From NCBI GenBank assembly GCA_033060915.1, contig CM065399.1:10496001-10560000 (forward strand): a DNA stretch of 64,000 bases. The letters run 5' to 3'. The position numbers and the translations under genes are program-made. The notes under the pieces are model-generated. The model had not been told where the DNA came from, made no database searches, and worked only from the letters and a program-made list of their open reading frames with translations. The stretch is from Euryodendron excelsum (Eukaryota > Streptophyta > Magnoliopsida > Ericales > Pentaphylacaceae). This document shows, one piece after another, positions 42,300 to 55,131 of the stretch (position 1 is its first letter; each line of letters begins with the position of its first letter).

Positions 42300-45200
42300 T
42301 GTCGCGCCCAGATTTTTCGCACTCGAGAAATACTCACCCAAGCGGGAAAAATGTTGTACTCTCTCGTTAGAACTCACCCTCCTAGAAGAATGAGTGCGAC
42401 TAGGTTTGAATTGAAAATAGGTTTGAATAAAGGACTTTTTGAAAAAGATTCGGAGTCGCCACCTAACTTGATTAAGGTGAATTAGGTCACCTAAAAACTA
42501 AGCATAGTCCAAAAACTACACTTAAGGTTTTTGAAAAACGATTTTGAAAATATCTCCTCAAGAGAGGGTTTTAAAGAAAACAGGTTGTTTGGCAACCTTT
42601 GGAAAATATTTAGCCCTTTTTAGAAAAATGACTCCTTTTGGTCTTTGAAAACAGTGATCTAGGTTCGGAGGTTGGTTACGTGTAGGGAAGACGCACTAAG
42701 CTATCACCCTACCCCGCCCTTTCGGTACCTACATGTCAATCTACCCTTGATTCACCTATGAGAGTCTTTAATTAACCCATGTCCAACCCTATTTACTTTG
42801 AAAAAACAATGTTTGAAATAAATATGATGCATGATATGCAAGTGTAAAAAAAAGAGAGAATAAATTTGAAAAGAGATTAATTTGAAATTGATTTGATTTG
42901 ATTTGAAAATAGATTTGAAAAGATATAATTGAAATTGGAAAGTTTGAAAATTTGGAAATAGAAATTTGAAAATAGAAATTTGAAATTGGAATTTTAGATT
43001 TGGAAAGATTTTGAAAACCGCACCCATGAGGGTGGAATTGAAAGTTTGAAAAGTATTGTGACCGCACCTATGAAGGTTGCCTACGTATCCCTTTGGAGGA
43101 ATCAGGTCAGTCGTAGTTCAGACCGAAGTCCGATTGAAAATAGAAGAGTGGATTGAAGAAGGAAATTGAATTGGAAATTGAATTTGATTTGAAATTAGAA
43201 GAGGAGATTGGAAATTGGAATTGAGAGGATTAGACTTGCTTTGGAAAGATTGATTTGGACTTGTTTTGGAAAAGAGAAGGTTTAAGAAAACCTAGACTTA
43301 GGAAAGAGAAGAGACTCAGGAAAGATTTGACTTGACTTGAAAGGTTTGGAAAGGTTAGATTTTAGGAGATGTTCGAATTAGGAAAAGTCTGATTTAAGAA
43401 AGTTTCGAATTAGGAAAGTTTCATTTTTTTGGAAAGTTTTGAATTAGGAAAGTTTTAGGTTTAAGAAAGTTTTCAACTTTAGGAAAGTTTTGAAATGGGA
43501 AAGTATTGAATTTAGAAATGTTTTGAATTAAGAAAAGTTTAGTTTGAGAAAGGTCTAGAATTTGGAAAGTTTCAAATTAAGAAAGTTTCGAATTTTGGAA
43601 TGTTTTGAAATAGGGAAGTTTTGAAAGTGGGAAAGTTTAGAAAATAAGAAAGTTTCATTTTGGGTAAGGTTTGAAAAAGGGAAGCTTTCTGTTTAGGAAA
43701 TGGTTGAATTAAGAAAGTTTTCAACTTAAGAAAGTCTTGAATTAAGAAAGTTTTGAATTTAGAAAAGTTTTAGATTTGAAAAGATTTTGAAGTTTTGGAA
43801 AGTTTAGAATTTGGAAAGATTTGGGTTTAGAAAGATTTAACTTAAGAAAGTTTCAAATTTAGGAAGCTTAGAATTTTAGAAAGATTTGAAATTTAGAAAG
43901 TTTAGGATTTAGAAACTTTTAGAGTTTAAATTTTAGAAAGTCTTGAAATTAGGAAAGGCTTGAGTTTAGGAAAGGTTTGAAAACTTAGGTTTAAGAAGTT
44001 AAGATTTGAAAAGAGGGTAGAATTAGGAAAGGATTGAATTAGGAAAGATTTGAAAGTTGAGTTTTTAAAATTTAGGAAAGATTTTTATGTTCAAGTTTTG
44101 GAAACTTAAGATTTAGGAAAGTGGAAGATTAGGAAAGATTGGAATTAGGAAAGATTTGGATTAGGAAGGGATTGGATTTGGTTTCTAAAAGAGAAAGGTT
44201 GGATTTTGTTTCCTAAAACGGAGGACGGGATCTAGTTTCCTAAACGGGGAGATTGGATTTGGTTTCTTAAAGAGAAGATAGGATTTGACAAGAATTTGGA
44301 GAGGGAAATTTTAGAAACCCTAGTTTTGGAAAATTGTAGTTTCGACGTAGAAAATAGGTTTTGGAAACATGTATAGTTTTGATATAGAAAACAAGAGGTT
44401 TTGGAAACCTAGGTTTGGGGCAAAGTTTGAAAATTGTGTTTTTGGAAAGAAAATTAGGGTTTCCTAATTGTGGGTTCTAGGGCTTGATTTGGGGCTCTAA
44501 GGAAAGAGTTTTTGGAAAGCGTGCTTTTGGAAACGAAGGTTTTCTAGAAGGGAATCCTAGGAAGGAGTTTTTGGAAAGATTTTTGGAAAGAGTTTTTGGA
44601 AAAAGATCTTAAAGAGAGGGAGTTTTTGGAAAGCATGTTTTTGGAAACGTAGATTTTAGAAGGAAAATCCTAGAGAGGAAATTTCTAGAAGGAAGATTTT
44701 GGGAAGAGAGTTTTTGGAAAGATTTTTAGGGAGCGTTTTTAGAAAGTGAATTTTGAGGAAAAGATTTTGGAGAGGAGTTGAAAAAGAGAGTTTTGAAAAA
44801 TAGATTTTGGAAGGGAGTTTTTGAAAACAATTTCGAAGAGGAGAGTTTTAGGAAAGTATATTGAAAAAGAGATTTTTAGAAAGAGGGATTTGGAAAAAGA
44901 ATTTTTAGAAGGTGTAAAAACATCTCACTTTCCTAAAGCAATTCTAACCATAGGAAGGCTAGAACCACTTTAGGAAAGCGGTTTTGAAAACAACAAGATT
45001 TTGAAAATATAGACCGTATCGGTCCCTTTTAATGTAACACTTTCCTAAAGCAACCCTAGCCATGGAAAAGCTAGAATCACCCTAGGATTGTGATTTTGAA
45101 AACATGTTTTTGTAAAGAAGATTTTGATGCAATTTTGAAAAACAAGTTTGAAAACGGTTTTGAAAACGAGTTTGAAAACGGTTTTTGGAAGATGCAAGAC

Positions 45201-45833
45201 TATGAAATGCACAATGCAATTTGGGGTCGTGAACATACAAGGTTAAGGCTTCACCACATAATCAAGGGGGCCGGACCCACGTGGTCTTTGGTTAGACTAT
45301 AAGAAAGCCCCCGACACGGTGACTCTCCAATAGTCCAATCCTACACATGGACCGGGAATCCCCTTGTTTCAAGCATGCAAAGAAAGGGGGGGAAAGAGAT
45401 GAGGGATTAAAATAGAGAAAACCCAAGTGGGTTGGAAAGAGAAGAGAGAGGGGGAATGCAGAAATTTAAATAGGGAGCCTACCTTGTTTCTTGTTTATTT
45501 TGCGCACCGTGCAGTCTTCGGTCTTCGGTCTTCGTCTTGGTCTTCTTCTTCAGTCTTCAAGGGTTGTCTTCAAGCTTTGGATGGTTGAAGGTTAGGGTAT
45601 GAGTGTATGGAAGAGTGTATGAGTGTATAGGAGGCTAGGGTTTGTTTAGGGTGGCTAGGGTTTGGAGAAACCTAAGGAGGCTAGGGTTTTGGAGGTGCTC
45701 GAGCTCTGTATATCGAAATATAGGATTCTTAGGTTAAGTTTTTAGACCCCTTTCACCTTGAACGAGGCTCTGTATTTATAGAAGTTGGACAAGCTTGGCG
45801 CCTGTTGCAGTGGCGCCAGGGCAAAATTTATAC

Positions 45834-45856
45834 TGGCGCCACTAGTAGTGGCGCCA
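45834..45856. promoter_or_regulatory. Palindrome with TGGCGCCACTA arms (solo LTR 2)
   Basis: Same 23-base inverted repeat as at 31095-31117. Further GGCGCC cores lie at 45798-45820 and near 45872. Confidence 0.8.
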
Positions 45857-46726
45857 GGCCATTTTTTGGCTTGGCGCCACTACTAGTGGCACCAGCCACT
45901 TAGGAAACAATTAAGGTCGGCAAGCAACGTATCTTTGACCAGATTTGGGCGACTGTACTAGTGACTACCATGTAAATTTTAGCCTGGCTTCACTAGTAGT
46001 GACTCCGGAAAGTCCGGGAATGATTTGAAGGAGCCGGGAGTGACCCGAAAGGCCGGAAAGGAGCAAGAACACTTAAAATAGTGTCCTGGAGGTATTTGAC
46101 TTGAAAAGTGAGGATTGGATGTGTCGGAAAGGTTGACCGAGCCTTTAGGGGCAAAACGGTCAATCGGACTGAAAAACTGCCGGGACAGACTCAAACTGTC
46201 CCGAAAGAAGAATTTGGATCTGGAAACATTATTTAGAATGTTCCCAGGGGTTGCCGGTTTGATTCCCAGGGCCGGCGTGGTCGGAAATGGAGACCGGCCC
46301 TCCAGGGGCAAAACGGTCATTTTGTACCGGGTTTGCCGGAATTGACTCGGAATGGTCCAGAAAGGTAAAGGAAGGTTGAGAACACTATAAAAAGTGTTCC
46401 CGGGTCGTTACCGGTTTGATACCCAAAGACGGTGTGGTTAGAGAAGGAGACCGGCCCTCCAGGGGCAAAACGGTCATTTTGCACCGGGTTTGCCGAAACT
46501 GACTCGGAATGGTCCGGAAAGGTAAAGGAAGATTGAGAATACTATAAAAAGTATTCTCGGGTCATTACCGGTTTGATACCCAGAGCCGGTGTGGTTCCCG
46601 GGGCGTTCAGATGCCTAGGGGCAAAATGGTCATGTTGACCGGAAAGTCTCGGAAAGGGTCCTAAGGGTAGTTTGGTCATTTTTCACCAAAGTGAGATAAC
46701 AGACACTGGTGTTGACCTGGGTTTTG

Positions 46727-47310
46727 AGTGTTTCCACCACTCTAACGGTGTGAGTATTTCCGCTACTCAGACGAGGTTTGATGATTTGTGAGTATTTCCG
46801 CTACTCGGACGGGGTTGAGTATTTCCGCTACTCTAACGGCGTTGATGATTTGGGAGTATTTCCGCTACTCGGACGGGGTTGAGTATTTCCGCTACTCTAA
46901 CGGGGTTGATGATTTGGGAGTATTTCCACTACTCTAACAGTTCTGTGAGTACTTCCGCTACTCTAACGGCTCTGTGAGTATTTCCGCTACTCTAACGGTT
47001 GAGTATTTCCGCTACTCTAACGGCTCTGTGAGCATTTTCGCTACTCTAACGGTTCTGTGAGTATTTCCACTACTCTAACGGTTTTGTGAGTATTTCCGCT
47101 ACTCTAACGGTTTTGCGAGTAGTTTTGCTACTCGGACCGTCTCGAGGAATAAACTGTCTCGAGAGAGGGATTGGAAAGGGGTCTTATCGTCTCCGAAGAG
47201 ACGTGCCTGGGTTTTGAGTATTTCCGCCACTCTGACGGTTGTGTGAGTGTTTCCGCCACTCTAACGGTTTTGTGAGTGTTTCCGCCACTCTGACGGTTTT
47301 GTGAGTAGTT
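46727..47310 (-). repeat. Expanded minisatellite of GAGTATTTCCGCTACTC units
   Basis: About 16 copies of gagtatttccgctactc, spaced 25-35 bases, joined by taacggttttgt-like linkers. GAGTA and TACTC can pair, so each unit is a small hairpin. Other LTRs have only two to four copies (for example 7310-7430). Confidence 0.88.
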
Positions 47311-47603
47311 TTGCTACTCGGACCGTCTCGAGGAATAAACTGTCTCGAGAGAGGGATTGGAATTGAAATAAGAAAGGACAATGCCCTTAAGGGTATTTTG
47401 GTCATTTTGCCTCTATTTGGGCCTGACAAGCCCGCGAAGCGATGGAAAGACGAAATTTGGACTAGAGGATTGGTTTCGATTGGAATATGTCCATAATGAC
47501 TTGAAAACAAGTCTGGACGAAGTGTAGACTGCCGAGCGGTCAAAAATGGGGTGCTTACACTAAAATGAAGTATGTATCTCTATAAATACAGGAATTAATG
47601 AAT

Positions 47604-49283
47604 CTAGGAGCGAGGTGCAAAGACATATCGCTCTCCATCATCATCAGAAAAAGAGTTAACTAGGGAGGGATCAACTGGCTTGCCACTCGCAAGAGGAGTA
47701 CTTGAAGAAGTACCAACCATCGATGATCCAAGACGACCCTGCTCGTAGTCAGCACATCTGGCCAAAAGCATATCCCTCTCCTGGGTAAGGGACTCCACGG
47801 CCTTTCACAAAGACTGAATATCCATAATATCATCCTCCAGGAGAGTGGAAACGTTTGCGACACCTCGTGACTACTTATGTCCCTTCGAAGTACTCAAGGG
47901 TGAGCTATCATGTGTCGATCTGGCTGCTGCTAGCTGCATCTCTAAAGAAGCTACCTCAGTGTCTTTCGCCCTCAACCGATCATGCAATACCTGTATCAAC
48001 CGTCGGTTTTGCCGCCTGTGACAACACCCCTGAACAATCATAGCTGTTCAGAAGTCTGTGTACCCCACAAGGAATAAAGGAGTCTCAAAGAGTAGATCCT
48101 CAAGCCTGCTAGGAACTAACACGTATCGTTGGAGCTAATAGTGGTAGTTCTCAGTCTCAAGGGAAATGTCAGAAAATGGACCATTATCATCTACTTGAGG
48201 AAGCAAGGATCTCTATGTATCTATAACTCTCTCTACCAATGTTATTGGGATCGACACCTCAAAGACAAGAGTAAACTCAATCACAGATGCTAGATAAGGG
48301 ATATCCTAACTCCTACCTAGCTGTCGCAGAACTCGAATCCTAAAGAAAGGGGCAATTCCCCGTAGGCCCACTAAGGGCACGAAGGCCCTCTCGGAAGGTC
48401 AAACTCTCAAGCAATACTTACCAACCAATCATGAATACAATTTGACTATGTCTGATCTCATGCTCCGAAGATAGTCAGCCTAGGCTGCAACAGTCCATGG
48501 GAACCTCGCCTTATCTGCCATAGCTCTTTGAGATCTCACTAAGGAGTGTATATGGTCAAGCTTCGGATACCATGTATGTTGGAATAAAAGAGTAACAAAT
48601 AAATTCCCAATCGCCCAAAGCTGGAAGAGCATAATGCATCCCTGAAAATGAGTGTCAGCCATCTGTTGAAATTTGGCAAGGCTCACAAAGGTCTCCCCCA
48701 CAACCATGGGAGCGTAGGAGTGCCCCTTACGAATCTTGGCGAGCAGTGCACATAATCGGCAGTCAACTAAATCACCTTCTTGAGGAAACATCAAGAAGTT
48801 CAAAAGAAATAGAGCTAGAGCAACCATGTGAGAAATAGACAAGTCTTGAGAAGTATGCCAATCACCCGAATGAGCCCTCATACCCGTCGTGAACTCAAAG
48901 CGAGAAAAAAGGAATTCCACTGGAACACAAGGAAACTAGAGCAGAAAGGTAGACAAAAGAATTGCACGCTGGAGCCCAAGTTGGGATAAGGCAACCGTGA
49001 TGTAACTGTTAGGGAAGATAGGTCCTACAATGTCAGCAGAATTATCTCGGAAACCAAGGAGAAAACCATACTCGTGAGGAGTAGGGTTAAGCTTGCACTC
49101 CCCGAAGCAGAAAAGAGAAAAGCTAGGCTGCCAAAATAGAATCCCTGCCTCCATGAATCCCGGAATAAGCTGCACCGACAAGAGTGAGGCTACTCGACCA
49201 AAGGACCGGGGAAAGATATCTTGCTCATCTGAGGGATAACTGTCATGCCAAGCTCTCAACCGACTCAAAATTGCGTCTGTCAT
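47604..49283 (-). pseudogene. DUF7745-like gene, antisense in element B (stop codons only)
   Basis: ATG at 49283, end at TAG 47604-47606: 1,680 bp, exactly the length found in A. It starts LSRLRAWHDSYPSDEQDIF and has CFGECKLNPTPHEYGFLLGF, IRKGHSYAPMVVGETF and the coiled-coil-like DTEVASLEMQLAAARS. The frame is kept throughout but has more stops than A. Two TAG stops (before ADYL near 48480, and before DIPYL near 48305) are at the same places as in A. Confidence 0.75.
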
Positions 49284-51082
49284 CCTGAAGATCAAGGTAA
49301 GAATATCGACATGAGGTAAGTATAGCTCACAAAGGGAAAAGAGTCAAGAAGTAAGAAAAAGAAAAAAGGGAAACAATGAAAAAAAAAAAAAAAAAAGAAG
49401 AAGAAGAGATGTCAAATGATAAGTCAATATGAATTTCCTACACATTTTGATTTTAAAATTCTAGTTTCAAGTCAAAATAAATTTTCGATACATTTTGCTT
49501 TCACAAGATTTTCAATTTTGAGTCAAAATGAATTTTCTAAACATTTTGCTTTCAAATTTTAGGTCAAAATGAATTTTCTACACATTTTGTCCAAAATTTC
49601 AAAATGATTTCTAATTCAAAATCGACTTTCAAAATTAAATCTCAAAAATTTTCAATCAAAGTTCATCCCAAGCTTTTACTCCAAAAGAGTTCTATTCCAA
49701 TCAAGGCTTTCTAAAACTTCTTCCTTCAAAAGGTTTTCTTGAAAATTAATTCCTAAAATTTCTTAAGTTTTCAAATCTTCCAAAATTTATGTTCTCAAGT
49801 TTTCCAAAGTCAAAATCTATTTTCAAATCTTCCAAAATATTTTTCCTTAACAGTTTTATTCAAAATTCCATTGTTAGAAGTCTTACAAAATATTTCTTCC
49901 AATAGTTTTAGGCTCCCCCCAGTTTCTCGGGGCCTTCTCCACTAAAAAGTCCCCATCCTCAATGGTTTTATATATTTTTCCTTAAAAAAGATTGTATTTC
50001 AAAACTTTTCCAACTCTTTTCTGAATTTTGAAAATTTTTGGTAGAGTTCCGCTTAAAAATGGTCCCTATAACGCCCACGACATAAGAATAAAGCATAAAT
50101 CATACACTTCACCACCTCACAATCACATAGCACCAACATTCGGGCATATTTTTTGGATTTTCAAATTTTCAAAAGACATGTTTGATTTTTCAAAAAACCA
50201 ATGGGTTCCAAAGTTGTCAGAAAATTTCTCAAAATCATTTCAAATATTTTCTAAAATATTCCCATCTTTTTTCTAAATATTAAACTCTAATAATTTCATC
50301 AATTTCTTAAATTTTCTTAATGTTCTCTATTTTTCAAGTATTTTTCTATTTTCTAAATAATATAAAATTCACTTAGTTTTCAAAAAATCACGAAACTTCA
50401 CACGGCTGTTAAACACATTTTTTTAAGGCACATAGGATGAAAATCTAGCCAAAAAACTCAATACCCAAAACTGTAAGGACAAATCCCCAATTCTTGCAAA
50501 ATTGCTATAACTAAATCAAATAAGCATCAAAACATTAAAATAACATCACTAGAGTGTTTAAAACATGCTAAAACATCAATTTTGGCATCTTACATGACTG
50601 AAACGGAGTTCTATATATCAAAATTAACACAAAATAAAAATCTTATCTCTTAGAGTTCTCTGGTGAAATTTTCGTCTCCGGTGACTTTTCCGATGACGGT
50701 GACTATTTTCAACAACCCTCCGGGGTCTCTAAAGATTGCCCCTTCAATGTCCAAGTCTATCTTCTCGCCAAGTATTTGAAAAGGCTCTCAATTCTTAAAA
50801 AACTCAAACAAACTCGTAAGCTTCGAAGTTTTCTGATTTAAATCCCAGGCCTGGCACCACTATCAGTGGCGCCAAGGCACATTTAACAAAGGCGCCACTA
50901 GGTTCCAAATTTAGGCAGTTTGGCTTTTTTTTTCGCCAAAAATCAATTTTGAACATCCCCTTAGGCCAAATATCCATTTTCAAACTCCGATTTCTAATAT
51001 TTTTCCCAAGTCCATCCCTTCCACCACCTCGCGGTCAACATGTGATTCTTACTTTATCATTTTTTGTCTTCGACTGGCAAAG
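49284..51082 (-). other. Leader and decayed intron of the antisense gene in B
   Basis: The acceptor TCTTCAGG before the ATG is kept, but the donor matching GTGAG in A and E1 reads GATAAG near 50645. The GGCGCC inverted repeat is degenerate (about 50850-50905). An A run lies at 49380-49396. No other gene is seen. Confidence 0.6.
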
Positions 51083-51098
51083 ATAGAAAAAGAGAGGT
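51083..51098 (+). other. Polypurine tract of element B
   Basis: ATAGAAAAAGAGAGGT precedes the LTR by a few bases, as in A and E1. Confidence 0.75.
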
Positions 51099-51101
51099 AG
51101 C

Positions 51102-54100
51102 TATAAGTACTCTATTTTTGTCCGCTCAGCAATCTCTGGTCCGTTTAGATTTACATTCAAGTTAATGTAGCTATATTCAAGTTCAAATCAACTTTTCAAA
51201 CTTAATTCAATCAATCAATCGTTTTGCGGATCCGCTGGACCCAATAGAGGCAAAATAACCAAAATGCCCTTGTGGCATGGCTCGGTCCAATTCTAATGGG
51301 CATGTCTTCCTAGAGATGGTAAGTCCCCGTTTTAATCTCAAATTCAACTTCAAGTCCAATTCCAATTCCAATCAAATCTGGCATACCTTTCAAGAAAGCT
51401 GATCCCTCAAGTGATAAGTCCATCTAGTTTGGCACGTTTTCTGAGAAAACTCTTTAAAACTATAAGTCCCTTCAAACCCGTTGACCGGGACGAGACCCTA
51501 AGTCCCCGAGATGGTAGAACAGTTTACCTTTGGCACCTGCTAGCCCGCCATTAAAGAAATGTTCGTTATTCAGCACGTCTTTTAAGAAAGTTGATTCCTT
51601 AAACGATAAATCCACTTAGAAGCTTCCCGAGATTAGGCAATCCCTAAAATGAACGTGAACTGTTAGAGTGACGAAAACACTCAAAACCCTGGTCGACACC
51701 AGTGCCTGGTAGCCCACTTCGGTGAAGAATGACCAAACTGGCCCTTAGGCCATTTTTAGCACGCCTCTCGAGAAAGTACCTAAGTCCTCAGAATAGTAAG
51801 TCCACCCTTCCAAGATCGTCCCAAAGCCAGTCTGGCAAGTTTAGGAGCCTTCCAGTCGATTCTGGACCAATTTCAAGACCATTCGGTCAAAATAATCATT
51901 TTGCTCTTAGGCATCTGAGTGCCCCCGGGAACCACACCAGCTCTGGGTATTAAACCGGTAACCTCCCGATAATGCTTCTAACAGTATTCCCAACCTTTTA
52001 GTACCTTTTCGGATCATTCCGAGTCAATTTCGGCAAACCCGGTGCAAAATGACCATTTTGCCCCTAGTGCGCCGACTGCTTTTTCCAACCACACCAGCTC
52101 TGTGTATCAAACCGACACACTCCTTAGAATACTCTAGATAGTGTTTCCAACCTTCATTTCCACTTATAGATTATTCCGAGTCCATTCCGGCAGTTTTCCA
52201 GGCTAGTTGACCGTTTTGCCCCTAATAGCTCAATCGACAATTCCAACCTTGTTTTTCAAGTCCGTTACACCTAGGACACCATTTCAAGGGTTTCTACCCA
52301 TTCCCAACCTCCCAAAACATTCTTGGACCCTCCGGAGTCACTCCTAGTGGAGTCAGGCCAAAAAATGTATGGTAGTCACTTTGACAAGCGCCCAAATTTT
52401 CTACCTTGTGTATCAAGGGTCGAAGATATGTTTCTTGCCGCCCTAAAATATTTCCTAAGTGGCTAGCGCCACTCGTAGTGATGCTAATGGGATTTTAAGC
52501 CTAGTGCCACTGCAATAGGCGCCAGGTCAATTTTTTATCTATAAATACAGAGCCTCTTCCCTACGTGAAAAAGGTTGGCAATCTAACTCCAAAAACTCTC
52601 TTTCTTGATATACAGCCCTCGAACTCTCTCCAAACCCTAGCTTTTGTAGGTCTTCTCAATCCCTAGCCCCCATACACTTTAACCCTAGTATACATACACT
52701 TAATACGCGCATATATGAGCTTCTAAGCTAACCATTGAAGACTCAAGGTGATGCAAATTCGAAGCTCTCAAAGATTAAAGCAAGTAAAGCGAGCAAATCA
52801 CAAAAGACACAAGGTTGGTTTTCTATTTACATTTATGTGATTCCCCCCTTCTCTCTTCTGTCTGCTAACCCACTTGGATTTTTTTCTATTTTAATTCCAT
52901 ATCTTCTTCCCTCCCTTTCTTGCATGCTTGAAACAAGGGAATCCTTGGTTCATGTGTAGGAAGAATGGTTGAAAGTCATCGTGTCGAGGGCTTTCCTCTA
53001 ATTCGACCTTAAACCACGTGGATTTGGCCCCCTAGATTATGTGGTGGCCTAAACCTTGTATGTTCACGACCCTACTTGCAATGTGCATATCATACTCATA
53101 CATCTCTTCAAAATCGTTTTCTAAACTTGTTTTCAAAACTTGCATCAAAATCTTTTACAAAACATGCATTAAAAATCTTCTCTTTTCAAACTTATTTTAA
53201 AAAATCACAATCTTAAGATGATTCTAGCCACTCCATGGTTAGGATTGTTTTAGAAAAGTGTTACATAAGTTTTTGGTGTAAACCCTAAAATCGATTTTGT
53301 CGAAATCACAATCCTAAGGCGATTCTTGCCATTCCATGATTAGGGTTGCTTTAGGAAAGTGTTATATTTAAAGTGACTATCATGGTCCATATTTCTAAAT
53401 TTTTGTTGTTTTCAAAACCACAATCCTAGAATGGCTCTAATCTTCTTATGGTTAGAATCGTTTTAGGAAAGTGAGATATTTTTGGACACTTGTAAAAGTC
53501 CATATTTCATTCCCTTTCCAAATCGCTTTTTAAAATTTATTTTCTAAAATCTCTTTTCAAACTTACTTTCTTACAAACTCTTTCTAAAAAAACCTCTTTC
53601 CTAAAAACTCTTTCCAAAAATCCCTTTCCAAAAGCTCTCCTCAAAGTTCTACTTTCTAAAAACACTTTTCAAGTTTCCCTCCTAGAAATTCCCTTGAAAA
53701 GATTTACTTTCCAAAAACTCTTTTCCTTGGAGTCCAAGTCAAGCCCTAAAAATCATGATTAGGAAATCCTAATTTCTACTTTCCTTTTTCACATCCGATC
53801 ATAGCTTTCCAAAATCCTATTTTTTCCATCGAACTCTTAGGTTTCCTAAATCACTTTTTCATATCAAATCATATTTTCTAAATCCAAGTTTTCTAAATCT
53901 CGTGCTTCCCAATTCCATGTCAAATCTAGTATTCCAACTTAGGAAACTAAATCCAATCATTCGTTTTTGAAAGCATAATTAAATCATCTTTTTTTGGAAA
54001 TAGAAATCAAATCTTTCTTAATTCAATTCTTTTCTAATTTCTAAACTTTCTAAATCTTTCTTAAATCAAACTTTCTAAATTTCAAATCTTACTTAGATTG

Positions 54101-55131
54101 AAATCTTTCCAAAACCAAAACTTTCCTAATTTCGAAGTTTTCTAAATCCAAAACCTTTCCTAAAATGAAACTTTCCTAATTTGGCATTTTCTTAAAGTGG
54201 AACTTTCCTAAGTTCAAACTTTCCAAATCCTAAAGCTTTCCAAAGTCTAATATTTCCTAAACCCTAACTTTTCTAAATCTATTCCAAGTCAATTTTTTTT
54301 TAAATTAAATCAAATTTCTTTTTAAAATCCTTCTTAAAATTCAACTTTCCATTCTAAGTTTCAAATCAAACTCTTTTTCAAATCAAATCTTCTATTTTCA
54401 ATCAGACTCTTTTCGAACTACGACTGACCTGATTCCCAAAAAGGGATACGTAGGAAATCCTCATGGGTGCTGTTAAGACCTTTTTCAAACTTTTAATTCC
54501 ATAATCTATTTCAAGTTTTTAATTTCAAAAACTTTCTTTCAAACATCAAATATATCTTTTCAAATCTATTTCCAACTTCAAAAATCAAATATATCTTTCT
54601 TTTCTTTTCTTGCATATCATGCATCATATAGTTTTTTTTTAAAGTGGGTATAATTGGACTTTTATTAATCAAATATTCTAATTGAGTGAACCTAGGGTGA
54701 ATAGACATGTAGGTGCTGCAAGGGTGGGGTAGGGTGGTGGCTTAGTGCGTCTTCCTTACACGTAACCAACCTCTGAACCTAGAATGACTATTTTCAAAGA
54801 CTAAATGAAGTTATTTTCAAATAGGGCTTAAATCTTTCCAAAGATTGCTAAACAACCTTGTTTCTTAAAAACCCTCTCTTGAGGAAGTTTTCAAAATCTT
54901 TTTCAAAAATCCTAAGTGTAATCTTCGGATTGTGTTTAGTTTTAGGTGACCTAACTCACCTTAATCAAGTTAGGTGGTGACTCCAAACTTTTTCCCAAAA
55001 GCCCTTATTCAAAATCAAATTTTCAATTCAAACTTAGTCGCACTTGTCCTTCTAGAAGGATGAGTTCTAACGAGAGAACACTATATTTTTCTCACTTGTC
55101 TTTTTCGAGTGCGAAAAATCGAGGCCTGACA
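51102..55131 (+). repeat. 3' LTR of element B (decayed)
   Basis: 4,030 bp. The terminal TG is mutated to TA (tataagtact at 51102) and it ends cgaggcctgaca. Shorter than its relatives, mostly through a shorter pyrimidine-rich tract. TATA box intact at 52540-52547, two 157-bp units (51932, 52087). Confidence 0.88.

Larger units (their letters stand above)
42300..47559 (-). repeat. Solo LTR 2, inserted in B before its antisense gene
   Basis: 5,260 bp with ctaaa duplications. TATA box at 45773-45780 (minus), full palindrome at 45834-45856, three 157-bp units (46254, 46410, 46568), and a greatly expanded short repeat (46727-47310). Confidence 0.94.
47560..55131 (+). mobile_element. Element B, last part: antisense gene, leader, PPT and 3' LTR
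   Basis: Resumes with the second ctaaa and runs colinear with A from about 26400. It ends at 55131 in LTR D. Confidence 0.9.

Noticed and set aside
46727..47310. CRISPR-like regularly spaced repeats
   Set aside because: Spacers are themselves near-identical linkers and the setting is a plant LTR; it is a minisatellite.
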